Source: Candidatus Coatesbacteria bacterium (lineage in GTDB: Bacteria > RBG-13-66-14). From it: a stretch of DNA of 33,398 nt. The position numbers and the translations under genes were made by a program. This document shows, one piece after another, positions 1 through 6,842 of this stretch (within the stretch, counting starts at the first letter, position 1; each line of letters opens with the position of its first letter). The notes under the pieces were generated by a model that was not told where the DNA came from, did no database searches, and was given only the letters and a program-made list of their open reading frames with translations. The stretch is taken from the NCBI GenBank assembly GCA_014728225.1, contig WJLX01000002.1, positions 1 to 33,398 on the forward strand. The letters are read 5' to 3'.

Positions 1-46
1 GGTTGGACCGGCGCCCCGCGCTCGAGGCCTGGCTGACGACGCTTCG

Positions 47-721
47 TCAGCGCGCCAGAGCCTTGATCTCGCCGAAGCTGGCCTGGCGAATCGGCGTTAA
101 CTCGTCGCCGCTGACCTCGACGTTGTCGATCAGCACACCGTCGTAGTTGTTAAAGGTGTTGTCACCGTAAAGGACGAAGCCCAGCTTGACGTTGCTCTCA
201 CCGTCGGCGTAGTCCGAGAGGCCGTAATCCACGGCCCCGTACGTGTGGGCGCCGCCTCAGCAATCGAAGTAGCCGACGCTGCCGTCGTAGTAATCATGGG
301 TCACGGCGATCTCGTGGCTACTCCAGTCGTCGCTGGAGACCCAAAGCTCGAAGACACCGCCGGGCGTAGTGTACCAGTCGAGGACGAAATCGAAGGCGAT
401 CGAGACGTTCTCGTAACCGCTGCAGTCGATGGAGAGGGTGTCCATCAGCAGCTCGAACTGGAAGTCGGTCTCCGTGGGCGAATAGGCGCAGTGGGCGCTG
501 TAGCCGTCGGAGAAGGTGTGGCGTTGCCAACCCAGGTTGCCGCCGGCAGCCTGGTCGTTGATCAACCAGCCGTCGGGCGGGGTGTTGATGTTCCAACTGC
601 CCGAGCCGTCCCAGCTTTCGCTGAATAGGGTGGCCGGCGGTCCGAAGTCCGTCGGGCCCAGGGCGTGGCCGGCGAAAACAACCGTGGCCAGCAGGCAGAG
701 CAGCAAAGGTAGTTTGCGCAT
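47..721 (-). pseudogene. Secreted MAM/jellyroll-like protein, interrupted by in-frame TGA
   Basis: The start at 721 is preceded by a good AAGGAG ribosome site. A signal peptide (residues 1-22, MRKLPLLLCLLATVVFAGHA) leads into a beta-rich extracellular domain resembling MAM or choice-of-anchor J folds: an early SESWDGSGSW block, then FELLMDTLSIDCSGYENVSIAFDFVLD without the run continuing long, and a late block GVLIDNVEVSGD. A TGA at 257-259 stops translation after residue 154. The same frame then stays open for 69 more codons and ends in the tail SFGEIKALAR, with a TGA stop at 47-49. That tail matches the SWGxIKxL ends of the DNRLRE proteins at the other end of the window. The simplest reading is a recent nonsense mutation or sequencing error. 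Readthrough or selenocysteine is less likely. The substrate or ligand is unknown. Confidence 0.6.
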
Positions 722-891
722 GGGCTCTCCTTTTCAGTTTAACGGTGCGTAGTGTTAAATTAGCAGAAGATGATGCCGTTCGCAAGCTCGCGGCCGAACT
801 TTTAACCGCTGAAGCACTCTAAAGCCTGGGCGCGAGGACCAAGCCTCCGGCTCACCAACTGTTCAAACCGTCGTTCACCAGAAACGCCGCG

Positions 892-922
892 TTGGTCTTG
901 TCCCGCGGCGACGTGTTATAAT
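892..922 (+). promoter_or_regulatory. Extended -10 promoter, probably for lepA
   Basis: TATAAT at 917-922 is preceded by TG at 914-915, giving a perfect extended -10 (TGTTATAAT). The only -35 candidate, TTGGTC at 892-897, is weak and has a 19-bp spacer. Initiation near 929 would give lepA a leader of about 600 nt that contains nested palindrome copy 1 and the three mini-ORFs. Confidence 0.5.
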
Positions 923-967
923 CCCAGCCTGTTTCGCAACAGCGTGTTATCGCTCCCCGTCGGCGCC

Positions 968-1153
968 GACCGTTGAAAAACACACTCCGCCGCCGACAGC
1001 GCCATCGCCCCGCCCGGAACTGGCACGGTTTTTGCGGAAGGCGCCACTGCGCCGCCGTTCGCTACGGCGCCGAGATGCAAAAACCGTGCCAGTTCCGGGG
1101 GCGCCGTATTTCACTGACCGTGACGCCGCGCCGGGACCCGTTTTTCAACGGTC
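968..1153 (+). repeat. Nested palindromic element, copy 1
   Basis: The outer arms are a perfect 14-bp inverted repeat (GACCGTTGAAAAAC at 968-981 with 1140-1153). The inner arms are a perfect 22-bp inverted repeat (1014-1035 with 1077-1098) built on GGAACTGGCACGGTTTTTGC. The inner arms enclose a 41-nt apical region that can pair GGCGCC with GGCGCC. Copies 2-5 carry GGAACCGG, so the T here and its A partner are a compensatory pair. The element lies between the lepA promoter and the lepA start repeats. Confidence 0.9.
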
Positions 1154-1281
1154 GGTACCGCAACCGTTGCGATCGTTGTCCGCCGAGCTCCGCGTCCCGA
1201 GCAGATAAGCAGCGCCGCACGGTTCAGCGCTATCCATAACACGGATTTGAACGGGCGGATGATCCGCCGCCCCACTGACCG

Positions 1282-1365
1282 ATGACGACCGAAATCAGCC
1301 GCAGCAGAAACTTCTCGCTCATCGCCCACGTCGACCACGGGCGGATGATCCGCCGCCCTTACTGA
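1282..1365 (+). CDS. Mini-ORF 1 copying the LepA N-terminus
   Basis: This 27-codon frame starts MTTEISRSRNFSLIAHVDHG, nearly LepA residues 1-20, and ends RMIRRPY before TGA. It is cut just before the P-loop lysine (GKS). The stop lies 3 nt before the next ATG, a layout that would allow reinitiation. There is no clear ribosome site and expression is unproven. Confidence 0.3.
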   Translation: MTTEISRSRNFSLIAHVDHGRMIRRPY

Positions 1366-1368
1366 CCG

Positions 1369-1452
1369 ATGGCGACCGAAATCAGCCGCGGCAGAAACTG
1401 CTCGCTCATCGCCCATCTCGACCACGGGCGGATGATCCGCCGCCCTTACTGA
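1369..1452 (+). CDS. Mini-ORF 2 copying the LepA N-terminus
   Basis: The second 27-codon copy begins MATEISRGRNCSLIAHLDHG and ends RMIRRPY then TGA, 3 nt before the next ATG. It differs from lepA mostly at amino-acid-changing positions (T2A, I8G, F11C, I13L, I17L), which argues against strong selection on the peptide itself. Confidence 0.3.
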   Translation: MATEISRGRNCSLIAHLDHGRMIRRPY

Positions 1453-1455
1453 CCG

Positions 1456-1539
1456 ATGGCGACCGAAATCAGCCGCAGCAGAAACTTCTCGATCATCGCC
1501 CATCTCGACCACGGGCGGATGATCCGCCGCCCTTATTGA
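1456..1539 (+). CDS. Mini-ORF 3 copying the LepA N-terminus
   Basis: The third 27-codon copy begins MATEISRSRNFSIIAHLDHG and ends RMIRRPY then TGA. The stop is 3 nt upstream of the lepA ATG at 1543, so ribosomes finishing here would be placed to reinitiate on lepA, which itself lacks a good Shine-Dalgarno sequence. Confidence 0.3.
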   Translation: MATEISRSRNFSIIAHLDHGRMIRRPY

Positions 1540-1542
1540 CCG

Positions 1543-3390
1543 ATGACGACCGAAATCAGCCGCATCAGAAACTTCTCGATCATCGCCCACATCGACCACG
1601 GGAAGAGTACCCTGGCCGATCGGATGCTCGAGCTCACCGGCACCGTCGACAAGCGCAAGATGCAGGAACAGGTCCTGGACACCATGGAGCTGGAGCGCGA
1701 GCGCGGCATCACCATCAAGGCCCAGAACGCCCGGATGAGCTTCACCGCCGCCGACGGGCGGACCTACGAGCTCAACCTGATCGATACCCCGGGCCACGTG
1801 GATTTCTCCTACGAGGTTTCGCGGGCTCTGGCGGCCTGCGAGGGCGTCCTCCTCGTCATCGACGCCACCCAGGGCGTCGAGGCCCAGACCGTGGCCAACA
1901 TGTACCTGGCCGCCGAGCACGACCTGGTGATCATCCCGGTCATCAACAAGATCGATCTGGACACCGCCCGACCGGAACACGCCGCCGAGGAGGCGCTGAG
2001 CCTGCTGGGCGACCCCGAATCCCCCTTCTTCTTCACCAGTGCCAAGACGGGCGAGGGCGTCGCCGGGCTGCTCCAGGCCGTCGTCGACCTCGTCCCGCAG
2101 CCGACGGGCGAGCTGGACGCCCCGCTGCGCGCCCTGGTCTACGACGCCTTCTACGATGACTACCTCGGGGTGATCACCGCCCTGCGCGTCGTCGACGGCG
2201 AGCTGTCCGAGGGCGACGAGATCGAGTTCCACGCTCACGGCGGGCGCTACACCGTCTCCGACGTCGGCTACTTCGCCGTGGATCGGCGCCACGTCGACAC
2301 CCTGACCGCCGGCGAGGTGGGTTACTTCACCGGTGCCGTCAAGGAGCTCGGTCAGGTACGCATCGGCGACACTCTGGTCCACGCGGGCCGGCGCGACAAG
2401 GTCCAGCGACTGCCCGGCTATGTCGAGCCGAAGCCCGTCGTCTTCTGCGGTCTCTACCCCACCGAAAACGATGACTACGACCTGCTGAAGAAGGCCCTGC
2501 AGAAGCTGGCCCTCAACGACGCCAGCTTCACCGCCGAGCCCGAGACCTCGGAGGCCTTGGGCTTCGGCTTCCGCTGCGGCTTCCTCGGCATGCTGCACAT
2601 GGAGATCGTCCAGGAGCGTCTGGAGCGCGAGTACGACCTGGACCTCGTCGCCACCACCCCCAACGTCATCTACCGTATCAGCACCGCCGACGGCGAGGTC
2701 CGCGAGGTCCAGTCCCCCGTCGAGATGCCCGACTTCGGCGAGGTCGAGCAGGTCGAGGAGCCCTACATCCGGGCCACCATCGTCACCCCGCCCACCTACA
2801 TCGGCAACATCATGAAGCTCTGCGAGGAGAAGCGGGGCGAGTACGGCTCGACGGAGTACCTGGACCCGGAGCGGGTGATGCTGGTCTTCGACCTGCCCCT
2901 GGCCGAGGTGGTCCTCGATTTCTACGACCGGTTGAAGAGCTGCACCCGGGGCTACGCCTCCTTCGACTACGACATCATCGGCTATCGGGCCAACGAACTC
3001 GACAAGCTCGAGCTGCTGGTCAACGGCCAGCCCGTCGACGCCCTTTCCGTGATTATCCACAAGGACAAGGCCTACCAGTACGGGCGCAACCTGTGCCTCA
3101 AGCTGCAGAAGCTCATCCCGCGCCAGCAGTTCGATGTCGCCGTCCAGGCCAAGCTCGGCGGGCGGATCATCGCCCGCGAGACCGTCAAGGCCCTGCGTAA
3201 GGACGTCACCTCGAAGTGCTACGGCGGCGACATCACCCGCAAGCGCAAGCTGCTGGAGAAGCAGAAGAAGGGCAAGCGGCGGATGAAGATGGTCGGCACC
3301 GTAGAGATCCCCCAGCGGGCCTTCATGAGCGTCCTGGGCGTCGAGGACGACCCCCACGAGATCAAGCAGAAGTACGGCAAGGGGCGCTAG
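1543..3390 (+). CDS. lepA: Elongation factor 4 (LepA), ribosomal back-translocase GTPase
   Basis: This 615-residue protein is the usual LepA length. LepA/EF4 is a membrane-associated translational GTPase that binds the ribosome and acts on stalled or misassembled states. The G1 motif AHIDHGKST is at residues 15-23. DTPGHVDFSYEVSR (G3) and NKIDLD (G4) follow, then the EF-G-like domains. The LepA-specific C-terminal domain is rich in Lys/Arg (RKRKLLEKQKKGKRRMK) and ends EIKQKYGKGR. The ATG at 1543 is chosen because the G domain begins directly after it and the in-frame TGA at 1537-1539 blocks any extension. There is no strong ribosome site. Instead three copies of its first 20 codons lie in tandem upstream, so initiation may depend on coupling or on leader structure. 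A hairpin terminator follows. Confidence 0.97.
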   Translation: MTTEISRIRNFSIIAHIDHGKSTLADRMLELTGTVDKRKMQEQVLDTMELERERGITIKAQNARMSFTAADGRTYELNLIDTPGHVDFSYEVSRALAACEGVLLVIDATQGVEAQTVANMYLAAEHDLVIIPVINKIDLDTARPEHAAEEALSLLGDPESPFFFTSAKTGEGVAGLLQAVVDLVPQPTGELDAPLRALVYDAFYDDYLGVITALRVVDGELSEGDEIEFHAHGGRYTVSDVGYFAVDRRHVDTLTAGEVGYFTGAVKELGQVRIGDTLVHAGRRDKVQRLPGYVEPKPVVFCGLYPTENDDYDLLKKALQKLALNDASFTAEPETSEALGFGFRCGFLGMLHMEIVQERLEREYDLDLVATTPNVIYRISTADGEVREVQSPVEMPDFGEVEQVEEPYIRATIVTPPTYIGNIMKLCEEKRGEYGSTEYLDPERVMLVFDLPLAEVVLDFYDRLKSCTRGYASFDYDIIGYRANELDKLELLVNGQPVDALSVIIHKDKAYQYGRNLCLKLQKLIPRQQFDVAVQAKLGGRIIARETVKALRKDVTSKCYGGDITRKRKLLEKQKKGKRRMKMVGTVEIPQRAFMSVLGVEDDPHEIKQKYGKGR

Positions 3391-3416
3391 GCGGGAACGC
3401 AGATGAGTAAACGCCG

Positions 3417-3440
3417 GGCGGGGTCGACGACCCCGCCTTT
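3417..3440 (+). terminator. Terminator of lepA
   Basis: A 9-bp stem (GGCGGGGTC with GACCCCGCC, loop GAC) lies 27 nt after the lepA stop and is followed by only three T. The stem is strong and the U-tract weak. Confidence 0.6.
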
Positions 3441-3699
3441 GCCTATCGCCCATGAGACTGTGCCGTCACTACAGCGGGTCGGTTGAACGGGCCGTGGATT
3501 GCCTAACCGACAACGGCGACGTTCTACGGGGGGACCTTACAGGCCCCCGTTCACGTCCAACTGCTGGCCAGTGGTCGACTGTGGGCGGGTGTCCGCCCAA
3601 CCACCACGGGCGGGGCGCTATACCTCCGCCCTCGCAGTTGCAAACGCTGCTGCTATCCGTGCGAAAATCCCCAGGTCCGCCGACGGCTCAGAGGTCTCA
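3441..3699. other. No recognisable gene
   Basis: No frame here reads as a convincing protein. The only structure seen is a hairpin pairing ACGGGGG (3526-3532) with CCCCCGT (3544-3550). Confidence 0.5.
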
Positions 3700-3999
3700 T
3701 CATCGCTTGTTCAGCAACCGCCGAGCAGCGGAGCCCCTGGCCGCCCATTCATCGATACGCTGTCTGGTTGTGGGTCTGTACGGCGGTGGTGGATAGGGAG
3801 GTTTTCTGGGCGGGTTCGGGGGCTCGTCATCATGCGCCTTCGACTTCTCCACCCCTGAAACAATGAATAGCGCGAAGACAAAGCCCCTGACACCGAAAGC
3901 AAATGCAGGGCCGCCGCCGCAGAGGAAGATAACTCCACCCAGAGCCCCGCCAACGATTAGACCGCTGAGGAATCTCTTCAGGTTTCTCGCGCAGCTATC
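3700..3999 (-). pseudogene. Relic of a small membrane protein with a Pro-rich tail
   Basis: Reading the minus strand to a double TGA at 3697-3702 gives about 98 codons with protein-like composition. A glycine/hydrophobic stretch (LIVGGALGGVIFLCGGG, then FVFALFIVSG) looks like two membrane segments. It is followed by a Pro-rich part (PPNPPRKPPYPPPPYRP) and a basic helix ending RRLLNKR. No start codon lies between the upstream in-frame TGA and the hydrophobic part. A hydrophobic start, MILLIIIPAMM, exists just upstream in another frame, so a frameshifted 5' end is possible. Function unknown. Confidence 0.3.
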
Positions 4000-4299
4000 T
4001 CATCATTGCGGGGATAATTATTAGAAGTATCATGGAACGTGTTAGGGCCAAATCAGACTGATTGGGCTCGAGCCGCTGGGCTGTTATTGACTCCCTAAAT
4101 GCGCCTTTTAGAAACGAGTGTTTATTTAGCATGCCCTTATTGCTTGTTAGGGATCATCACAGAAGATGAACACAGAAGATGAACATCAGCTATAGTAGTT
4201 GGGTTCTTCCCGCGGCGTGAACGGGTCTGTCAGCCCGCCACCGGCGCGACGGGCAATGTGGCGGGGAAGAGCGGGTCGGGGGAGCGGCACGCCAACCGT
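4000..4299. other. No gene seen
   Basis: This lower-G+C stretch contains a short direct duplication (ACAGAAGATGAAC repeated around 4158-4183). No coding signal was found. It may be the flank of the transposase relic that follows. Confidence 0.4.
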
Positions 4300-4975
4300 C
4301 CCGGCTGCGACAACCGCTATCACTACGACTGCGCCGACGGGCGGCCTCAGTGCGAGCGTCGCGGCAAGCCGTTCAAGTGTCGTCGCCGGGGCGTCGCAAC
4401 GAGCCGCCGGAAAAACGCGGCGAGATAGCCCGTCTGTTCCGGCTCGGCGTCTCGACCGTCCGAGCCGCCGCTCGCCAGGCCGAGCTGGAAAAGCTCGAAG
4501 GGCGCATGCTGTAAGCACAACGAAGTCGATGAGTCCTACTTTGGCGACCACGGCAGGGCAAACGTGGCCGGGGGGCCGGCGGCAAGACCCCCGTTTTCGG
4601 GCTGCTCAAGCGCGGTGGCCAGGTTCGGGTAATCCTGCCGCCCAACTGCAGCGAGAAGCGCCTGCTGGGCGCGATCCTGGAGAACGTCGAGCTGGACTCG
4701 AGCGTCTACTACGACGGTTTGAAGGTCTGTAACTGGCCGTCGCTCAATGGATTACACCACAAGCGCATCAATCATGACAAGACCCCGCTCAATGGCAAAG
4801 TGCATATCAAGGGCCTCGAGAGCTTCCGGGGCCGCGCCTGACGCCGCCTAAAAGCCGACCGCGGCGGCTTCAAGCGCAACTGCAGACTCTTTATCAAAGA
4901 GGGGGCATTCTGATTTAACAATCGCGACGACGAAAACGCGCTCAACCACCTCGGGAGCATACTTCGCACTTGTTG
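4300..4975 (+). mobile_element. IS1595-type transposase relic (copy A)
   Basis: The remnant is spread over several frames. It has a zinc-ribbon-like start (CDNRYHYDCADG), a helix-turn-helix-like part (EIARLFRLGVSTVRAAARQA), VDESYFG with the first catalytic Asp, and then KRGRGAGGKTPVFGLLKRGG. VYYDGLK carries the second catalytic Asp, followed by HIKGLESFRG and FNNRDDENALNHL. This block order is that of IS1595/ISXO2-like DDE transposases. Frameshifts near 4390 and 4550, stops near 4512, 4841 and 4912, and K for the usual N in HINGxESF show it is dead. Terminal repeats were not identified. A more deleted relative lies at 32281. Confidence 0.75.
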
Positions 4976-5170
4976 ATAATCCGGTGATAATCCCTGAACT
5001 TTAAACCATTATCGGCTACAGACGATGGTCGTCAACCGTAGTAAGCGGCTTGACTGGTTTTGAGAGGACCTTAACTGCTGAAGACTGCTGCTGCCTTACT
5101 GCTGCTGCCGTAAGACGGACTGCCCGAATAAGACCCGGCGACTGTGAGTGGTCGCCCGTAAATATACCCA
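4976..5170. other. No gene seen
   Basis: The stretch between the transposase relic and the prenyltransferase holds short repeats (GATAATCC twice around 4975-4991; CTGCTGC near 5085-5107) but no credible reading frame. Confidence 0.4.
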
Positions 5171-5195
5171 GGGCGGGGGGCTAATCCCCCCGCTC
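5171..5195 (-). terminator. Hairpin downstream of the prenyltransferase gene
   Basis: A 10-bp stem (one G-U) pairs 5171-5180 with 5186-5195 around the loop CTAAT, about 55 nt past the stop of the minus-strand gene. There is no clear U-tract, so it could be a terminator or only a 3'-end stabiliser. Confidence 0.35.
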
Positions 5196-5250
5196 CACGG
5201 TTATATGTCCATGCCTGTATGGCTATTGATGACTCCCGTCCCCGGCGGCG

Positions 5251-6270
5251 TCACGGGTATTTCAGCCGGAACTTCTTGCGGTAGTAGTAGCGCGTCAGGC
5301 AGATCACCAGGCCGAGGAAGAGCAGGAACCAGGGGTGGAGCACCCCGGCGGCGACGGCGTAGAGCAATGTCGTACCCTGGTAGGCCAGCTTGACGTGTTT
5401 ACGCTTGCCCCAGAGGGCGACGACGAAGAGGGGCAGGCAGACGACCCCGGCGACGAGGGCCGGTCGGTTGAGCCGGAGCAGTGCGGCGGTGACGCTGCCG
5501 GCCTGCAGGGTCAGGGCCAGCCAGCGGGTGAGGGCGGGGCCGCAGGTCACGGCGGTGGTGCGCTCGCCGGATTCCCGGTCGCCGGCGATGTCGACGACGG
5601 TGGTCAGGGCGAAGACGGCGCCCACGGCCAGCATGTAGGGCAGGGCGGTCAGCCAGAAGTCGGGCTGGAACTCGTGGACGATGACGTAGCCGATGGCGAC
5701 GTTGAAAAAACCGTTGCCGAAGGCGTTGGCGGCTATGTCGAGCAACGGTTTGCCCTTGAGCTTGACCGGCGGGGTGTTGTAGGCGAAACCCAGGGCGATC
5801 GAGGCGGCGACGATCCAGAGGTAGTCCCAGTCGGCGAAGTACAGGGCGCTCGCCAGGGCCAGGGCCTGGAGGATTATCTGGTAGGTCCAGGCGGCCCGGC
5901 GGGAGATGTAACCGTCGCAGACCAGGAACAGCTTACGGTTGCGGCGGTCGGTCTCGGCGTCATTGAGCTGGTTGTTGACGTAGATCCCGCCGACCAGCAG
6001 GGTGTAGGCGACGAAGCCGATCAGCAGATCGAGATCGGGCAGCAGTTGCTCGGTCCAGCGGTAGACCCCGGCGGATTGGAGGCCGTGGTAGTGGCCCAGC
6101 AGCAAGAACAGCCAGACGGGGATCAGGATCATCGGCCGCAGCAGGAAGAAGTAATCCAGCAGGGCGAACCAGCGCGGCAGGCCGAGGCCGCGGTTGGTCT
6201 TGGGCCGCTCGAAGGGCACCTCGCCATCGCCGTAGAGCGGTTGGCGGTCTGGTGGTTCGGGGATGCTCAT
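5251..6270 (-). CDS. UbiA-family prenyltransferase
   Basis: This 339-residue integral membrane protein belongs to the family that transfers polyprenyl groups to aromatic or other acceptors inside the membrane. The first Asp-rich motif is NQLNDAETD (N100, D104, D108) and the second is DIAGDRESGERTT (D227, D231). These bind Mg2+ and the prenyl diphosphate. Between and after them lie about eight or nine hydrophobic segments, and the C-terminus is basic (RYYYRKKFRLKYP). The ATG at 6270 was preferred; a GTG six codons upstream is also open and neither has a clear ribosome site. No quinone, heme or archaeal-type lipid genes lie beside it, so the acceptor cannot be named. The gene stands alone between degraded regions. 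Confidence 0.85.
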   Translation of the reverse strand: MSIPEPPDRQPLYGDGEVPFERPKTNRGLGLPRWFALLDYFFLLRPMILIPVWLFLLLGHYHGLQSAGVYRWTEQLLPDLDLLIGFVAYTLLVGGIYVNNQLNDAETDRRNRKLFLVCDGYISRRAAWTYQIILQALALASALYFADWDYLWIVAASIALGFAYNTPPVKLKGKPLLDIAANAFGNGFFNVAIGYVIVHEFQPDFWLTALPYMLAVGAVFALTTVVDIAGDRESGERTTAVTCGPALTRWLALTLQAGSVTAALLRLNRPALVAGVVCLPLFVVALWGKRKHVKLAYQGTTLLYAVAAGVLHPWFLLFLGLVICLTRYYYRKKFRLKYP

Positions 6271-6330
6271 CGGGGGCGATGATAGCACAGTCGGCCGGTC
6301 TCGGGGAGGGCGGATGTTCGTCCCGGGTAC

Positions 6331-6466
6331 GACGCCGCTATTGATGCGGTCCTCGTCGAGGAGCGGGAGCGGGTAGCCGGCGTGGAGATTGAACCCGGGT
6401 CCGGTCCGGGGCTGCCGGGTGAGTCAAACGGCGGACGGAGCATGCAGAAGGCGTCGGTCTGGCGCT
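6331..6466 (-). pseudogene. Decayed fragment of the outer-membrane protein gene at 8333
   Basis: About 135 bp align almost without gaps to roughly 8358-8500 of the intact gene. Shared blocks include GGTCCTCGTCG, TAGCCGGCGTGGA, GGGGCTGCC and GAAGG.GTCGGT. A 1-nt deletion near 6430 breaks the frame. Only the region encoding the last third of the protein (TWQPLVWLGFNVHAGYSF in the intact gene) is recognisable. The fragment lies 2 kb from its parent in the same orientation, so it is a remnant of a duplication. Confidence 0.7.
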
Positions 6467-6589
6467 GGATCGGTTAGCGCTGGTGTCTGTCACTCGAAGC
6501 GAGCTGAAGCCTTGAAACCTTTGGTGAGTTGCGATGCGGACGGCGTACATCGCTGTTCCAGCAGATTCGGCTAACAAGCAGGGGGCTTG

Positions 6590-6595
6590 TATAAT
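6590..6595 (+). promoter_or_regulatory. Promoter -10 for the trp leader
   Basis: A perfect TATAAT lies 15 nt upstream of the leader-peptide ATG at 6611. No good -35 is visible at 16-18 bp spacing. Transcription would start near 6602, leaving a very short 5' end before the leader peptide. Confidence 0.45.
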
Positions 6596-6610
6596 GAAAC
6601 CGCTTCTGCT

Positions 6611-6712
6611 ATGCTTTCGGCACTCATGACGCGACAATCCGACAGCTTCGTCTTGGGCGCCCGGCGCTGGTGGACCGTGAAACCGGTCGACCCGCGCATC
6701 GTCACGCCCTGA
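6611..6712 (+). CDS. trp leader peptide with tandem Trp codons
   Basis: This is a 33-codon frame (28 codons from the second ATG at 6626). Its interior reads GARRWWTVKPVDP, with two adjacent TGG codons at 6668-6673, and it ends at TGA 6710-6712. Trp is rare, so a WW pair in a short peptide just upstream of terminators and a tryptophan synthase gene is the classic sign of ribosome-mediated attenuation. The WWTxxP pattern recalls known trp leader peptides. No Shine-Dalgarno sequence is visible. With the -10 at 6590 the message would begin about 9 nt before the ATG, so translation may be nearly leaderless. Confidence 0.75.
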   Translation: MLSALMTRQSDSFVLGARRWWTVKPVDPRIVTP

Positions 6713-6741
6713 CGCAGCATCCAGAGCGCTGAGAGCAACGA

Positions 6742-6766
6742 GGTCGGCCCCGGGCCGGCCTTTTTT
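6742..6766 (+). terminator. Attenuator terminator 1 before trpB2
   Basis: A GC stem (GGTCGGC with GCCGGCC around CCCGG) is followed directly by TTTTTT at 6761-6766. It begins 30 nt after the leader-peptide stop. Confidence 0.85.
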
Positions 6767-6780
6767 GCACCCCCCGGCCC
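6752..6780 (+). promoter_or_regulatory. Candidate antiterminator pairing
   Basis: GGGCCGG (6752-6758, from the 3' arm of terminator 1) can pair perfectly with CCGGCCC (6774-6780, from the 5' arm of terminator 2). This pairing excludes both terminators at once, giving a plausible read-through state. Confidence 0.5.
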
Positions 6781-6801
6781 TGCAATGGTGCCGGGTTTTT
6801 T
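6773..6801 (+). terminator. Attenuator terminator 2 before trpB2
   Basis: A 6-bp stem (CCCGGC with GCCGGG) with an 11-nt loop is followed by TTTTTT at 6796-6801. It ends 41 nt before the trpB2 ATG, so most initiated transcripts must pass two terminators to reach the gene. Confidence 0.75.
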
Positions 6802-6842
6802 CTTACCATCCGTCACCCATAAAACCGAAGGAGAGCGAACCG

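Larger units (their letters stand above)
1256..1602 (+). repeat. Tandem 87-nt repeat of the lepA start region, 4 copies
   Basis: Each unit is a 27-nt leader (26 nt in the first copy) followed by 60 nt equal to lepA codons 1-20. The leader contains the near-palindrome GGCGGATGATCCGCC. ATGs fall at 1282, 1369, 1456 and 1543, exactly 87 nt apart, so all copies share the lepA reading frame. The fourth copy continues into lepA and the first three return to the leader after GACCACGGG. Microhomology (CGGG) at the junction fits slippage or tandem duplication. The copies differ at several positions, so this is not simply one sequence collapsed or expanded by assembly. Confidence 0.95.

Noticed and set aside
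257-259. TGA recoded as an amino acid throughout the genome
   Set aside because: Many genes here end in TGA at the expected C-terminus, for example trpB2 and the tail-bearing gene at 47, so TGA is a stop.
1111-3453. A 780-codon open frame on the strand opposite lepA
   Set aside because: It mirrors lepA, which has all GTPase motifs. The antisense translation is low-complexity (G, V, D, L rich) and arises from G+C-biased third positions; the repeated part is the antisense of the 87-nt repeats.
4186-4732. Open frames of 90-177 codons on both strands
   Set aside because: They are frame-shifted readings of the IS1595-type relic, which only makes sense as blocks in alternating frames.
6660-6700. 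T-box riboswitch before trpB2 (TGGACCG resembles the T-box core)
   Set aside because: The core is one base short, it is not placed in the terminator arm, and no stem I is seen. The same bases are explained by the tandem Trp codons of the leader peptide.
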